A stretch of DNA of 64,000 nucleotides. Origin: Neobacillus kokaensis (lineage in GTDB: Bacteria > Bacillota > Bacilli > Bacillales > Cytobacillaceae). The notes under the pieces were generated by a model. It did not search any database. It saw only the letters and a list, made by a program, of their open reading frames with translations, and was not told the origin of the DNA. Positions 43,719 through 52,804 of this stretch are shown here, in pieces (the stretch's first letter is position 1; each line of letters begins with the position of its first letter). Position numbers and translations under genes: made by a program. The DNA is taken from contig NZ_BNDS01000016.1 in NCBI RefSeq assembly GCF_014656545.1, positions 52,127 to 116,126 on the forward strand, in the 5' to 3' direction.

Positions 43719-45779
43719 ATGCTGGTATTTATTAATTTTATAGCCTTTCTGACAGTAATGGGCTATGCGGTCTATTTATTTACTAATCTGGTATACAGTC
43801 GCATTTTATTTATTAAGTTAGGAAAGAAATCTAACTTAAAAGAAGACACTTGGAAACGTGTTCAGGAAGTTCTAATCAATGTGTTCGGCCAGCGAAAATT
43901 GTTTAAGGACAAGAAAAGCGGTCTTATGCATTTAGTATTATTTTATACCTTTTTTATCATTCAAGTAGGACTTATTGAACTTATCATAAAAGGATTTATT
44001 AAAGGATTTGAATTTCCTTTAGGGGATGAACATAAATATTTTAGTCTTCTGCAGGAGTGGGCTACATTCCTTATGCTGTTAGCTGTCGTATATGGGTTTT
44101 ATCGTCGTTATGGGGAAAAGGTAAAGAGATTGCAATTAAAGCGTGATGGCAAGGCTGCTTTTGTCTATATCGCTTTAGGTATTCTAACCTCATCAATCCT
44201 GCTTACATTAGGATTCGAAAAGATTATGTTAGAACATGAACCGAACCTGGCCTATGCTCCATTCTCTGGTGCTATTGCGTTATTGTTTTCCAGCATCGGA
44301 TCAACGGCAGGAACTGTGTTGTTCTATATATTTTGGTGGGTGCATATGATAACCGTCTTTTCATTCATGGTTTTCGTACCGCAGTCGAAGCAAGCGCATG
44401 AGCTTTTCGCTATGTTTAACATCTTTTTCAAAAAGAGCGGTCCTGTTGGAAAATTGAGAAAGATTGATTTTGAGGATGAGGAGGTCGAGGAATACGGCGT
44501 CGGAAAAATTGAAAGTTTTACCCAAAGGCAGCTCATCGATTTTTATGCATGTGCGGAATGTGGACGATGCACGAATATGTGCCCAGCTTCAGTAACAGGT
44601 AAGACGTTATCTCCGATGCAATTGATCGTTAAAATGAGAGATCATTTGACAGAAAAAGGAGCGGCGATAACATCCCGTAGTCCGTGGATGCCTAGCCCTA
44701 TTATTGGATCTTCTGCCTTATCTCCTGGAGCTGCAGCTCAAGAAACTGCGTCCACACTGGAAATGCCTAATTTGATTGGCGATGTCATTACCGAGGAAGA
44801 ATTATGGGCCTGCACGACCTGCCGAAATTGTGAAGACCAATGTCCGGTAGGGAACGAACATGTCGATAAAATCATTGATTTGAGGCGTTATTTGGTTATG
44901 ACCGAAGGAAGTATGCCTCACGAGGCAACCCGTTATTTTCAAAACATTGAGAGGCAGAGCAATCCATGGGGGATTAATCGCAAGGAACGTATTAAATGGC
45001 GTGAAGAATGTGATGATCTTGTGGTTCCAACGGTAAATGAAGTAGAAGAATTTGACTATCTATTTTGGGTAGGATCGATGGGTTCCTTTGATAAAAGAAG
45101 CCAAAAGATTGTGCAATCCTTTGTGAAAATTATGAACGCTGCTGGAATCCGCTTTGCCGTACTCGGTAACGAAGAACGCAATTCTGGAGACACGGCACGC
45201 AGGATGGGAAATGAATTTTTATTCCAACAATTATGTCAGGAGAATATTGTGAATTTTCAGGCGCTTGGTGTGAAGAAAATTGTAACCATCGATCCCCATG
45301 CTTACAACACCTTTAAACATGAATATTCGGAGTTTGGTTTGGAAGCAGAGGTGTATCATCATACGGAACTGATTTGGAAGTGGATACAAGAAGGCCGCAT
45401 TCGGCCGAAGAAGGAAGTCAAGGAATCGATTGCTTATCATGATTCCTGTTATTTAGGCCGCTATAACAACATTTTTGATATTCCCCGAAAAATTCTTACA
45501 TCTATTCCAGGCGTAAAAATCCTGGAGATAGAACGGAACAAGGAAGATGCCATGTGCTGTGGCGCCGGCGGGGGTATGATGTGGATCGAGGAAACCCAGG
45601 GGAAACGGATTAATGTAGAACGTGTCGAGCAAGCGCTTCAACTTAGTCCAACAATGATTGGCAGTAATTGTCCCTATTGTCTAACTATGATGAGTGATGG
45701 GACGAAGGCAAAAGAGGTCGAAGAACAAGTAAAAACCATGGATATTGCCGAAATCGTAGAAAAATCCTTATTTCACTAA
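43719..45779 (+). CDS. fadF: FadF-type ETF:menaquinone oxidoreductase (iron-sulfur membrane reductase)
   Basis: A 686-residue protein like B. subtilis FadF/YwjF. The N-terminal part (about 1-250) has several membrane segments of the nitrate-reductase-gamma type. Two ferredoxin motifs follow (CAECGRCTNMCPAS, CTTCRNCEDQCPVG), and the C-terminus has CCG heterodisulfide-reductase-like blocks (HDSCYLGRYN, MCCGAGGGMMW). It is thought to pass electrons from reduced ETF to menaquinone. ATG 43719 follows AGGAAAGG; longer in-frame starts upstream lie in the hairpin region and are unlikely. It complements EtfBA and the acyl-CoA dehydrogenase in this cluster. Confidence 0.91.
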   Translation: MLVFINFIAFLTVMGYAVYLFTNLVYSRILFIKLGKKSNLKEDTWKRVQEVLINVFGQRKLFKDKKSGLMHLVLFYTFFIIQVGLIELIIKGFIKGFEFPLGDEHKYFSLLQEWATFLMLLAVVYGFYRRYGEKVKRLQLKRDGKAAFVYIALGILTSSILLTLGFEKIMLEHEPNLAYAPFSGAIALLFSSIGSTAGTVLFYIFWWVHMITVFSFMVFVPQSKQAHELFAMFNIFFKKSGPVGKLRKIDFEDEEVEEYGVGKIESFTQRQLIDFYACAECGRCTNMCPASVTGKTLSPMQLIVKMRDHLTEKGAAITSRSPWMPSPIIGSSALSPGAAAQETASTLEMPNLIGDVITEEELWACTTCRNCEDQCPVGNEHVDKIIDLRRYLVMTEGSMPHEATRYFQNIERQSNPWGINRKERIKWREECDDLVVPTVNEVEEFDYLFWVGSMGSFDKRSQKIVQSFVKIMNAAGIRFAVLGNEERNSGDTARRMGNEFLFQQLCQENIVNFQALGVKKIVTIDPHAYNTFKHEYSEFGLEAEVYHHTELIWKWIQEGRIRPKKEVKESIAYHDSCYLGRYNNIFDIPRKILTSIPGVKILEIERNKEDAMCCGAGGGMMWIEETQGKRINVERVEQALQLSPTMIGSNCPYCLTMMSDGTKAKEVEEQVKTMDIAEIVEKSLFH

Positions 45780-45845
45780 ACAACATTTAGTCATTAATCT
45801 CATCTAACAATGAAGGCTTTAGATGGAAATGGAGATAGAGTGAAG

Positions 45846-45878
45846 ATTCATTATTGAATTGTTCGATTCAAAAATAAA
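45846..45878. promoter_or_regulatory. Candidate activator site (UAS-2) for the etf operon
   Basis: ATTCATTATTGAAT (45846-45859) is exactly the reverse complement of the site at 50344-50357 and is centred 138.5 bp before the -24 GG. GATTCAAAAATAAA (45865-45878) is the reverse complement of TTTATTTTTGAATC, the second shared motif. Confidence 0.68.
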
Positions 45879-45989
45879 TGATGATGTAAATCGCCATGGT
45901 TAACGGTGTCTTAGAAAGAATAAATCTCCTTTGAATCAGGGTGTAGACTTTAAAATCAGGTATATCAAGTAGTTTGCAGCATTTTAATT

Positions 45990-46005
45990 TGGCATGAAAA
46001 TTGCA
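45990..46005 (+). promoter_or_regulatory. σ54 (-24/-12) promoter of the etf operon
   Basis: TGGCAT-GAAAA-TTGCA with GG and GC 12 bp apart. Start of transcription near 46015, about 34 bp before the etfB start codon. Confidence 0.9.
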
Positions 46006-46048
46006 CTTGTTTAGTATGTGAAATATTTTATAGGAAAGGGGCAAGAGC

Positions 46049-46816
46049 ATGAAAATCCTGGTGTTGTTAAAGCAGACGTTTGATACAGAAGAGAAAATTT
46101 CCCTCCAGAACGGCAAGATTAATGAACAAGGGGTCGAATTCATTATCAATCCGTATGATGAGTATGCTGTGGAGGAAGCGATGAAGTTAAAAGAGGAATT
46201 GGGGGCAGAAGTAACCATACTTACCGTAGGTCCGTCCCGGACGGAAAGCGCCCTTCGAACAGCCTTAGCAATGGGGGCTGATAAGGCTTTAATGATTGAA
46301 TACAATGGGTCTGAAGCGGATGAATATGTGATTTCGAATCTCATTGCCGCCGCTATCAGGAATCAGGGCTTTGATCTTATTCTAGGCGGGTATATGGCGG
46401 TTGATTCAGGAGCTGGCCAAATAGCCATACGTGTAGCCGAAATTCTGGGGATTCCCCAAATAGCCGCCATTACCAAATTATCGATCGTTGGAAGGAACGC
46501 AACCGCTGAAAGAGATGTGGAAGGAGATTTAGAGACAATCGAAGTGGAGCTACCCTTCCTAGCGACTGCCCAACAAGGGTTAAATGAACCACGGTACCCT
46601 TCCCTTCCCGGGATTATGAAGGCAAAAAAAAAGCCGATTGAGAAAGTATTAGCCGATGAACTGGAAATCTCTAATGAGGAACGTAGTGTCCGAACGGAAA
46701 TTCTTGACCAATATTTGCCCCCTAAAAAGCAGGCAGGACAAATTCTAACTGGAGAAATGGATCACCAGGTGAGCGAATTGGTTCAGCTGCTTCGTACAAA
46801 GGCAAAAGTCATTTAA
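46049..46816 (+). CDS. etfB: Electron transfer flavoprotein β subunit
   Basis: A 255-residue EtfB. N-terminal KILVLLKQTFDTEEK, NPYDEYAVEEAM and the central VGPSRTESALRTALAMGAD (AMP/FAD-binding region) are typical of the β subunit. It forms the heterodimer with EtfA to accept electrons from acyl-CoA dehydrogenase. GGAAAGGGGC precedes the ATG. Driven by the σ54 promoter above. Confidence 0.95.
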   Translation: MKILVLLKQTFDTEEKISLQNGKINEQGVEFIINPYDEYAVEEAMKLKEELGAEVTILTVGPSRTESALRTALAMGADKALMIEYNGSEADEYVISNLIAAAIRNQGFDLILGGYMAVDSGAGQIAIRVAEILGIPQIAAITKLSIVGRNATAERDVEGDLETIEVELPFLATAQQGLNEPRYPSLPGIMKAKKKPIEKVLADELEISNEERSVRTEILDQYLPPKKQAGQILTGEMDHQVSELVQLLRTKAKVI

Positions 46817-46834
46817 AAGGAGAGGACTGAAAAG

Positions 46835-47806
46835 ATGAGCAAAAATGTACTTGTAGTAGCAGAGACAAAAAACGGAAAGTTGAGAAATGTATCATTTGAA
46901 GCATTGACAATTGCTCAATCTGTGGCGGATGGTGGAGAAGTGGCTGCAGTCCTATTTGGATCTGGTGCAGCCGCCTATTTGGAAGAAATTAGCCGATATG
47001 GGGCCGCCCGGCTGTATGTGTCCGATCACGAGGCTCTATCCACTTATACTGCGGAAGCGTATACCCAAGCATTGGCCAGCTTGATTCAAGAAGTACAGGC
47101 AGATATCATCCTAATGGGGAATACAGCCATAGGGAAAGAAGTGGCACCGCGGGTTGCCGCCCGAATGGGGATGGGGTTGATTTCCGATTGTACGAGTGTC
47201 GAAACAAATGAGGGCAATCTTGTGTTTACTCGTCCAATTTATGCGGGTAAAGCATTTGAAAAGAAAACATTCTGTAAAGGGAAAGAATTTGCTACCCTTC
47301 GTCCAAATAATTTTGAGAAGGTCATCAAACCAGCACAGACGGAATTGGTTTCCTTTCAACCAGAAATACAAGATTTGCGAAAGATTGTAAAGGAAATCGT
47401 GAAAAAAACAGCAGGCGGGGTCGATCTCAGTGAGGCTAAAATCATTGTTTCCGGAGGTAGAGGGGTGAAAAGTGCAGAAGGATTTCAGCCGCTCAGGGAG
47501 CTGGCGGAAGTTCTAGGTGGAGCGGTCGGGGCCTCACGGGGAGCTTGTGACGCTGAATATTGTGATTACTCCCTACAAATTGGGCAAACGGGAAAAGTAG
47601 TCACACCTGACCTCTATATCGCCTGCGGAATCTCGGGGGCCATTCAGCATTTGGCCGGCATGTCTAGTTCTAAAATTATTGTTGCAATTAATAAAGACCC
47701 GGAGGCCCCCATTTTTCAAGTGGCTGATTACGGGATAGTCGGGGATTTATTTGAGGTTGTCCCTATGTTGACGAAAGAATTCAAAAAGGCATTAGTAACT
47801 AGCTAA
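46835..47806 (+). CDS. etfA: Electron transfer flavoprotein α subunit
   Basis: A 323-residue EtfA. The C-terminal FAD-binding part shows GGRGVKSAEGFQPLRELA, GASRGACDAEYCDY, QIGQTGKVVTPDLYIACGIS, and INKDPEAPIFQVADYG, all family hallmarks. It lies 18 bp after etfB with AAAAGGAGAGG before the ATG. Its partner electron acceptor is probably the FadF-type reductase upstream. Confidence 0.96.
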   Translation: MSKNVLVVAETKNGKLRNVSFEALTIAQSVADGGEVAAVLFGSGAAAYLEEISRYGAARLYVSDHEALSTYTAEAYTQALASLIQEVQADIILMGNTAIGKEVAPRVAARMGMGLISDCTSVETNEGNLVFTRPIYAGKAFEKKTFCKGKEFATLRPNNFEKVIKPAQTELVSFQPEIQDLRKIVKEIVKKTAGGVDLSEAKIIVSGGRGVKSAEGFQPLRELAEVLGGAVGASRGACDAEYCDYSLQIGQTGKVVTPDLYIACGISGAIQHLAGMSSSKIIVAINKDPEAPIFQVADYGIVGDLFEVVPMLTKEFKKALVTS

Positions 47807-47812
47807 AAGGAA

Positions 47813-47842
47813 CAACATCTCCCTGGATAAGGGGAGATGTTG
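47813..47842 (+). terminator. Hairpin after etfA
   Basis: CAACATCTCCC (47813-47823) pairs with GGGAGATGTTG (47832-47842). The T-run is weak, so termination may be incomplete and read-through to the next genes possible. Confidence 0.55.
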
Positions 47843-47891
47843 CTATTTGAAGGTCAAGAACGGAGAGATTAAATATTAGGAGGGTTGAATC

Positions 47892-48134
47892 ATGAGCCCA
47901 ATAGATTTCCGTGTTCAAATGCAGATAAAAGCTACGGAAATTTTAGCGAAACTATTAGCGGAAAGTAAAAAGAAGGAAAGGTATAAATTATGCGGCCATT
48001 TACTGGAAATCTATGAAGAGCTAGATATTAATGTGTTTCAAAATTCATTATTTTGGGAGTTGATACAAATCAGTCTTAATGAATTTATCATAAATGATGT
48101 TGATGAAAGGGTATCTAGACTAGATACCCTCTGA
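47892..48134 (+). CDS. Small hypothetical protein
   Basis: 80 residues, no family recognised, predicted helical (FRVQMQIKATEILAKLLAES; then FWELIQISLNEFIIND). A good AGGAGGG site precedes the ATG at 47892. It lies between etfA and the σ54 activator gene. Its final codons overlap a perfect hairpin (48108-48130). It could be a cofactor for the activator or simply a conserved small gene; there is no direct evidence. Confidence 0.5.
   Translation: MSPIDFRVQMQIKATEILAKLLAESKKKERYKLCGHLLEIYEELDINVFQNSLFWELIQISLNEFIINDVDERVSRLDTL
48108..48130 (+). terminator. Hairpin overlapping the end of the small gene
   Basis: AGGGTATCTAG (48108-48118), one A, CTAGATACCCT (48120-48130): a perfect 11-bp inverted repeat, lying inside the reading frame and followed by CTGATCTTTGTTTTC. 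Confidence 0.55.
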
Positions 48135-48532
48135 TCTTTGTTTTCACCTATTGATTTCCTTTAGAAAATCATCGTGATTAAGGTAGAAAATGAGGTTAAT
48201 AGCTAAGGGGGGACTGGGGTGACAATGTACTTCCCACATACCACATCTTATCTACATAGATTTGATATCTTCTAAATTTTCCTCTTTGATTTAGTATAGC
48301 CTTAATCCCTTACCTATGTTTTTTAGTTTTTGGAAATGTGGTTCTAAATTTTCCCTGGTTGATCGACACGATGATCAAGAAGGACCTTGCAAGTTATTGC
48401 TAAAAAGGTAAATAAACGATATAATTTTAAAAATCTGACTTTTCGTAATAATCAATACATCGCTATACAAAGGTCAAAAATAATTCATTGGGTGAAACCA
48501 TTTATAAATCGTTTATTGAGGGAGGCAGAACT
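48135..48532. other. Intergenic region upstream of the σ54 activator
   Basis: About 400 bp with no clear gene. It contains TTGATC-N8-GATCAA at 48359-48378. No -24/-12 box is seen here; the activator gene may have its own weak promoter or be reached by read-through from etf. Confidence 0.5.
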
Positions 48533-50206
48533 GTGGAGGATTTTCCTAATTGGCTTGAATCTATTCCTTTTCCTATGATTATCACAAATCAACAAGATGA
48601 AATAGAAAATTACAATTCTTTATTATTCAAACTATTTGGCGAAGTATCGATTGGAGCGAATTTAAAAGAGTTATTTCATCAATGGGAAGCACGGGGAGAT
48701 CTTTTTATTTCGGCTAAAAAAGGGGATCAAGCCTATTTACTACAGTATAATAATGTAGAGTATCAGACACAAACATCGGTGCTATACATTGTCTCTAAAG
48801 ATACTTATTTTCAAGAAAAAATAAATAAATTGGAGATTGAGAATAAAGAACTAGAGGCTGTTTTTGAGAACTCTACCGAGGGCATTTACATTACTGACTG
48901 TGATGGTGTGACGCTAAAAGTAAATGCCACTGTGGAGAGAGGGCTTTGTCAGAAGAAGGAATCTCTTATTGGCAAGAATATGAAGCAGTTACTCCTAGAA
49001 GGAATTGTGAAGGAGACCATCACTTCCAAGGTGCTTGCCCAAGGAAAGACGATTCATTCTACGCCGACCAACCAGTTCAACACACTCATAAAAACTGCTG
49101 TTCCAATTTTAAATGAATTGGGAGAAATCAAGAAGGTAGTCACCTACATTCGGAATTTATCAGAATTAAACCATCTTTATCAAGAGCTAAAAAAGGCATT
49201 GGAAATGAATAAACGATATAAGGATGAGTTAGAAAAATTAAAGAGCAATACATGGTGGGATCCGAATGTCATAGTGGAAAGCAAATTATTAATAGATGTT
49301 TATGAGATGGCAAATCGAATTGCTAATTTCGATGCTACCGTACTAGTCCTTGGGGAAACAGGAGTGGGGAAAGATGTATTGGCACGGCATATTTATCAAG
49401 CCAGCCACAGGGGGACGAAGGGAGAGTTCATCAAAATCAATTGTGGAGCCATTCCGAAAGATCTTTTGGAATCAGAATTATTCGGTTATGAGGCGGGCTC
49501 CTTTACAGGGGCAGACCGGAGAGGAAAACCCGGGTTGTTTGAACTCGCTGATCAAGGGGTTTTGTTTTTGGATGAAGTGGGTGAACTGCCTTTGGTTTTA
49601 CAGGTTAAATTGCTTCGGGTCTTGCAGGATAAACAGGTTCAGCGGATTGGCGGAACCAGACCAAAAAGCATTGACGTAAGGTTAATAGCAGCAACGAATC
49701 GAAATTTAAAAGAGATGGTCGAAAAGGGAGAGTTTAGGGAAGATTTGTATTATCGCCTAAATGTGCTTCCAATCTCTATCCCTCCTTTGCGGGAAAGAAG
49801 GGAGGATATATTACCACTGGTTAAATCAATCCTTAACAAAGTAAATGAAAAATACGGAATAACTAAGGAATTCGATACTAGTTTAGAAAATTTTTTCTAC
49901 AGCTATAAGTGGCCGGGAAATGTAAGAGAACTGTCCAACCTTGTAGAAAGGCTAATCATGACTGTACCTCATAAATTTATCACGGCGGCGGATCTCCCTG
50001 AAGAATATATGGAGCAGAAGGCTGTTACTAACGAAATAACATTGAAGGAAGCGATTGAGAAAGTTGAACGTGAGATATTATCCCAAGCAGTTCAAAAATT
50101 CAAGAATACATATGAAATGGCAGAAAGGCTGGGTACGAGCCAAGCAACAATCGTAAGAAGACTCAAAAAATATGATTTGTCTTCCTCCGCCTTGTCAGAA
50201 ATTTAA
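48533..50206 (+). CDS. σ54-dependent transcriptional activator (PAS - AAA+ - Fis HTH)
   Basis: A 557-residue enhancer-binding protein. PAS-like domains (about 10-100 and 115-230) are followed by a coiled-coil (about 225-245), the AAA+ domain (Walker A GETGVGKD near 279) and a C-terminal HTH (AERLGTSQATIVRRLKKY). The σ54-contact loop is GSFTGA (residues 322-327), not GAFTGA. I chose GTG 48533, 7 bases after GGGAGG; an upstream in-frame TTG at 48488 has no ribosome site. It is the only σ54 activator in the cluster, so it probably recognises the shared site before the three σ54 promoters and senses the acid or acyl-CoA degraded there. Confidence 0.91.
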   Translation: MEDFPNWLESIPFPMIITNQQDEIENYNSLLFKLFGEVSIGANLKELFHQWEARGDLFISAKKGDQAYLLQYNNVEYQTQTSVLYIVSKDTYFQEKINKLEIENKELEAVFENSTEGIYITDCDGVTLKVNATVERGLCQKKESLIGKNMKQLLLEGIVKETITSKVLAQGKTIHSTPTNQFNTLIKTAVPILNELGEIKKVVTYIRNLSELNHLYQELKKALEMNKRYKDELEKLKSNTWWDPNVIVESKLLIDVYEMANRIANFDATVLVLGETGVGKDVLARHIYQASHRGTKGEFIKINCGAIPKDLLESELFGYEAGSFTGADRRGKPGLFELADQGVLFLDEVGELPLVLQVKLLRVLQDKQVQRIGGTRPKSIDVRLIAATNRNLKEMVEKGEFREDLYYRLNVLPISIPPLRERREDILPLVKSILNKVNEKYGITKEFDTSLENFFYSYKWPGNVRELSNLVERLIMTVPHKFITAADLPEEYMEQKAVTNEITLKEAIEKVEREILSQAVQKFKNTYEMAERLGTSQATIVRRLKKYDLSSSALSEI

Positions 50207-50226
50207 ATACTAGGGTTTAAAAAGAT

Positions 50227-50278
50227 AAGCCTAATCGATTTTCTTGTTACTAAGATTAAATCGGTTAGGCTTTTTTTT
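50227..50278 (+). terminator. Terminator after the activator gene
   Basis: AAGCCTAATCGATTT (50227-50241) pairs with AAATCGGTTAGGCTT (50258-50272, one G-T pair) and eight T follow. Confidence 0.88.
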
Positions 50279-50343
50279 CATGAATTCCCTGCTTTTTCAA
50301 AAAGGTGAATTTCCTCCACGAGTTATCCTGTAGGTTTAATTCG

Positions 50344-50423
50344 ATTCAATAATGAATTGAATGTTTCAAGAATGATTCAACTAATTCTAAGGGAAGCAGA
50401 ACTATACGATTTAATTTTGAATC
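50344..50423. promoter_or_regulatory. Candidate activator site (UAS-3) for the acyl-CoA synthetase operon
   Basis: ATTCAATAATGAAT (50344-50357) is centred 135.5 bp before the -24 GG. The 80-bp block matches 40446-40525 without gaps at 61 of 80 positions, including TTTAATTTTGAATC at 50410-50423. Confidence 0.7.
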
Positions 50424-50484
50424 TGTCGAAATGAGAAATGATAAATCAATCCCTGAATGTTGGCTTTTAAATGGTTCTTAATAT

Positions 50485-50500
50485 TGGCATTATTCTTGCA
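50485..50500 (+). promoter_or_regulatory. σ54 (-24/-12) promoter of the acyl-CoA synthetase operon
   Basis: TGGCAT-TATTC-TTGCA with GG and GC 12 bp apart. Start near 50511, about 140 bp before the chosen start codon; a long leader remains. Confidence 0.9.
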
Positions 50501-50649
50501 AAAGGATAATTATAGGGAACATTGCCTGTTATTCCTTATTAAGACGACAAATAAGGGGGAGCTGATGAGTTTATCCGTAAGTAGATAAGAAGATGGTGAA
50601 TGCAGGAGTAGTGATTTTGGAAGAAGAAATAATCAAAGAGGTGATTAAT

Positions 50650-52776
50650 ATGAAGAAAAAACTGAATTTAGAACCTATGTTTTCTCCCAAGTCTATTACT
50701 ATCATCGGTGCATCAGCAGGAGTAGGAAAAATAAGCGCTAGACCGTTATTTCTTTTACGAAAGTTGGGGTATCAAGGAACTATTTACCCTGTTAATGCGA
50801 AATACACAGAAATAGAAGGATACCCCTGCATTCAGGAAATTGAAGAATTGCCAAAGGATATTGATCTGGCCATTATTTCGATTAGAGCCAGTGAGGTGCT
50901 GCCGACCTTAGAGAGATTGGCAAAGAGGTCAGTGAAAAGCGCAGTAGTTTTCAGCTCAGGTTTTTCAGAAGCTGGAGAAAGTGGAGAGGAACTTCAACAG
51001 CGTTTAAATAAATTTGTTGAAGAAACGGGTATTCCCGTTTGCGGACCTAATTCTTTAGGATTTTTTAATCTAAAAGAGAGCGTCATTGCTTCATTTCTAC
51101 AACTTGAACCTAGTCGTATGGATCCCATAGCATTTATTACACAAAGCGGAGCTTTTGGAACCCTTTCTTACAAAATGTTAAATGACATGGGGACTGGCTA
51201 TCAGTATTTTGTTTCATCCGGAAACGAGGCTACCGTTGATTTTTTTGATTATGTTCAATACTTTGCTAAGCAGGAAGATATCAAGGTGATTGGCGGTTAT
51301 ATTGAAGGGGCAAGGGATCTGGAAAAAATGAATGAAGCTATCCGTCTGTGTCAACATCAAGATAAGCCGCTAATATTAATGAAAGTTGGAAAGTCCGAAA
51401 AGGGAGCAGAAGCAGCGATTTCTCACACCGCTTCTCTGACTGGGGATGCATCCATTTACTCCGGTTTTTTTAAACAAAAGAATGTCATTCAAGTAGATGA
51501 TGAAGAAGAATTAATTGATACAGTAAATTTGTTTAATAAAGCAAAAACGAGTTCACAAAGAGGTGGCGTTGCTTTGGTCACCATTTCGGGTGGAGCAGGA
51601 ATTGTAATGGCTGATAAATGTGAACAGTATGGAATTGAGTTAGCTGAGTTGATGCCTGAAACCACTTCGAAACTAAAAGAACTTTTACCCGCTTTTGCAT
51701 CCGTGAAAAATCCAATTGATGTGACAGCGCAAATCATGCAGGATCTTGAAAAGCTCTTCGAGAGCATCAGGGTGACATTAGAAGATGATGGAGTAGAAGC
51801 TCTTGTGGTTTACAACCAGTTGGGGGATTTTCTGGCTCCCAAAATAATCCCTGGTTTATCGGAAATCGCCCAACAAACGAATAAAACTTTTGTTGTTTGC
51901 TGGGCTGGAGCTTCAGAACAAACGAAAGATGCGCTATTTGCCGGAGGTGTTTGTTGGCTGCCTACTCCAAGCCGTTCCATTCGAGCTCTAAAAAATCTGC
52001 TGCATTATAAACGACGAAAGGGACTGTTGCCAAAACAAGATTTTACTGTTACAGAAAGATTAACGAATCGGATTGTAATGGAAGCTTTTGAAGGGATCAC
52101 AAACGAATATACGAGCAAACAACATTTGAAGAACTATGGAATCTCTGTGCCAGCAGGCAGTATCGTCAAAAATGTCGAAAGCGCCGTCAAAGTTGCTGAA
52201 GAAATAGGATACCCTATTGTTTTAAAAGTTTTGTCCCGGCAAATCGTTCATAAAAGCGATGCTGGTGTTGTGAAAGTCAATTTAAAGTCAGAGGATGAGG
52301 TGAGAAATTCTTTTGAAGAAATCCTAATCAATGCCGGAAAATACAACCCTCAAGTTCAAATAGAAGGCGTAGTTGTAGAGAAGATGATGAAAGAGGGACT
52401 TGAGATGATGATTGGTTCCATACAAGATCCATTATTCGGACCTTGTATCCTGTTAGGCTCAGGAGGCGTCTTTGTTGAAGTGTTAAACGATACGGTTATC
52501 AGGCCAGCTCCGTTAACCATGGAAGATGCCTGGGAGATGATTCGATCTTTAAAAGGATATGCAGTATTAAAAGGCATCCGCGGTCAAGGGCCTTATGATA
52601 TCCAAGCATTGGCTGAAACACTCGTTAAGGTTTCGGAATTTTGCCTGGATCAACAAGATTGGCTGCAAGAATTGGATATAAATCCAGTCTTGGTACAGGC
52701 TGCAAAAAAAGGTGTAACGGCTCTTGATTGTTTACTCGTAGGAAAGCGAACAGCCAAACATTTATCTTATTTATAA
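50650..52776 (+). CDS. NDP-forming acyl-CoA synthetase (acetate-CoA ligase family, fused)
   Basis: A 708-residue fused α/β acyl-CoA synthetase. A CoA-binding domain (about 10-130, with TIIGASAGVGK), a succinyl-CoA-ligase-like domain with the phosphohistidine His259 in ISHTASLTGD, and an ATP-grasp domain (about 485-700) are in order. It activates a carboxylic acid with CoA using ATP to ADP, cheaper than AMP-forming ligases. I chose ATG 50650, 6 bases after AAAGAGGTG; an ATG at 50593 is in frame but has a poor site. It heads a unit with an MFS carrier and an acyl-CoA dehydrogenase and should perform the first step of the degradative spiral. Confidence 0.9.
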   Translation: MKKKLNLEPMFSPKSITIIGASAGVGKISARPLFLLRKLGYQGTIYPVNAKYTEIEGYPCIQEIEELPKDIDLAIISIRASEVLPTLERLAKRSVKSAVVFSSGFSEAGESGEELQQRLNKFVEETGIPVCGPNSLGFFNLKESVIASFLQLEPSRMDPIAFITQSGAFGTLSYKMLNDMGTGYQYFVSSGNEATVDFFDYVQYFAKQEDIKVIGGYIEGARDLEKMNEAIRLCQHQDKPLILMKVGKSEKGAEAAISHTASLTGDASIYSGFFKQKNVIQVDDEEELIDTVNLFNKAKTSSQRGGVALVTISGGAGIVMADKCEQYGIELAELMPETTSKLKELLPAFASVKNPIDVTAQIMQDLEKLFESIRVTLEDDGVEALVVYNQLGDFLAPKIIPGLSEIAQQTNKTFVVCWAGASEQTKDALFAGGVCWLPTPSRSIRALKNLLHYKRRKGLLPKQDFTVTERLTNRIVMEAFEGITNEYTSKQHLKNYGISVPAGSIVKNVESAVKVAEEIGYPIVLKVLSRQIVHKSDAGVVKVNLKSEDEVRNSFEEILINAGKYNPQVQIEGVVVEKMMKEGLEMMIGSIQDPLFGPCILLGSGGVFVEVLNDTVIRPAPLTMEDAWEMIRSLKGYAVLKGIRGQGPYDIQALAETLVKVSEFCLDQQDWLQELDINPVLVQAAKKGVTALDCLLVGKRTAKHLSYL

Positions 52777-52804
52777 CACCGATTCAAAAGGAGTGATTGT
52801 TCCT

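Noticed and set aside
48359..48378. Inverted repeat TTGATC-N8-GATCAA upstream of the σ54 activator
   Set aside because: Only 6-bp arms, single copy, no relation to the shared activator motif; kept as a note in the intergenic entry.
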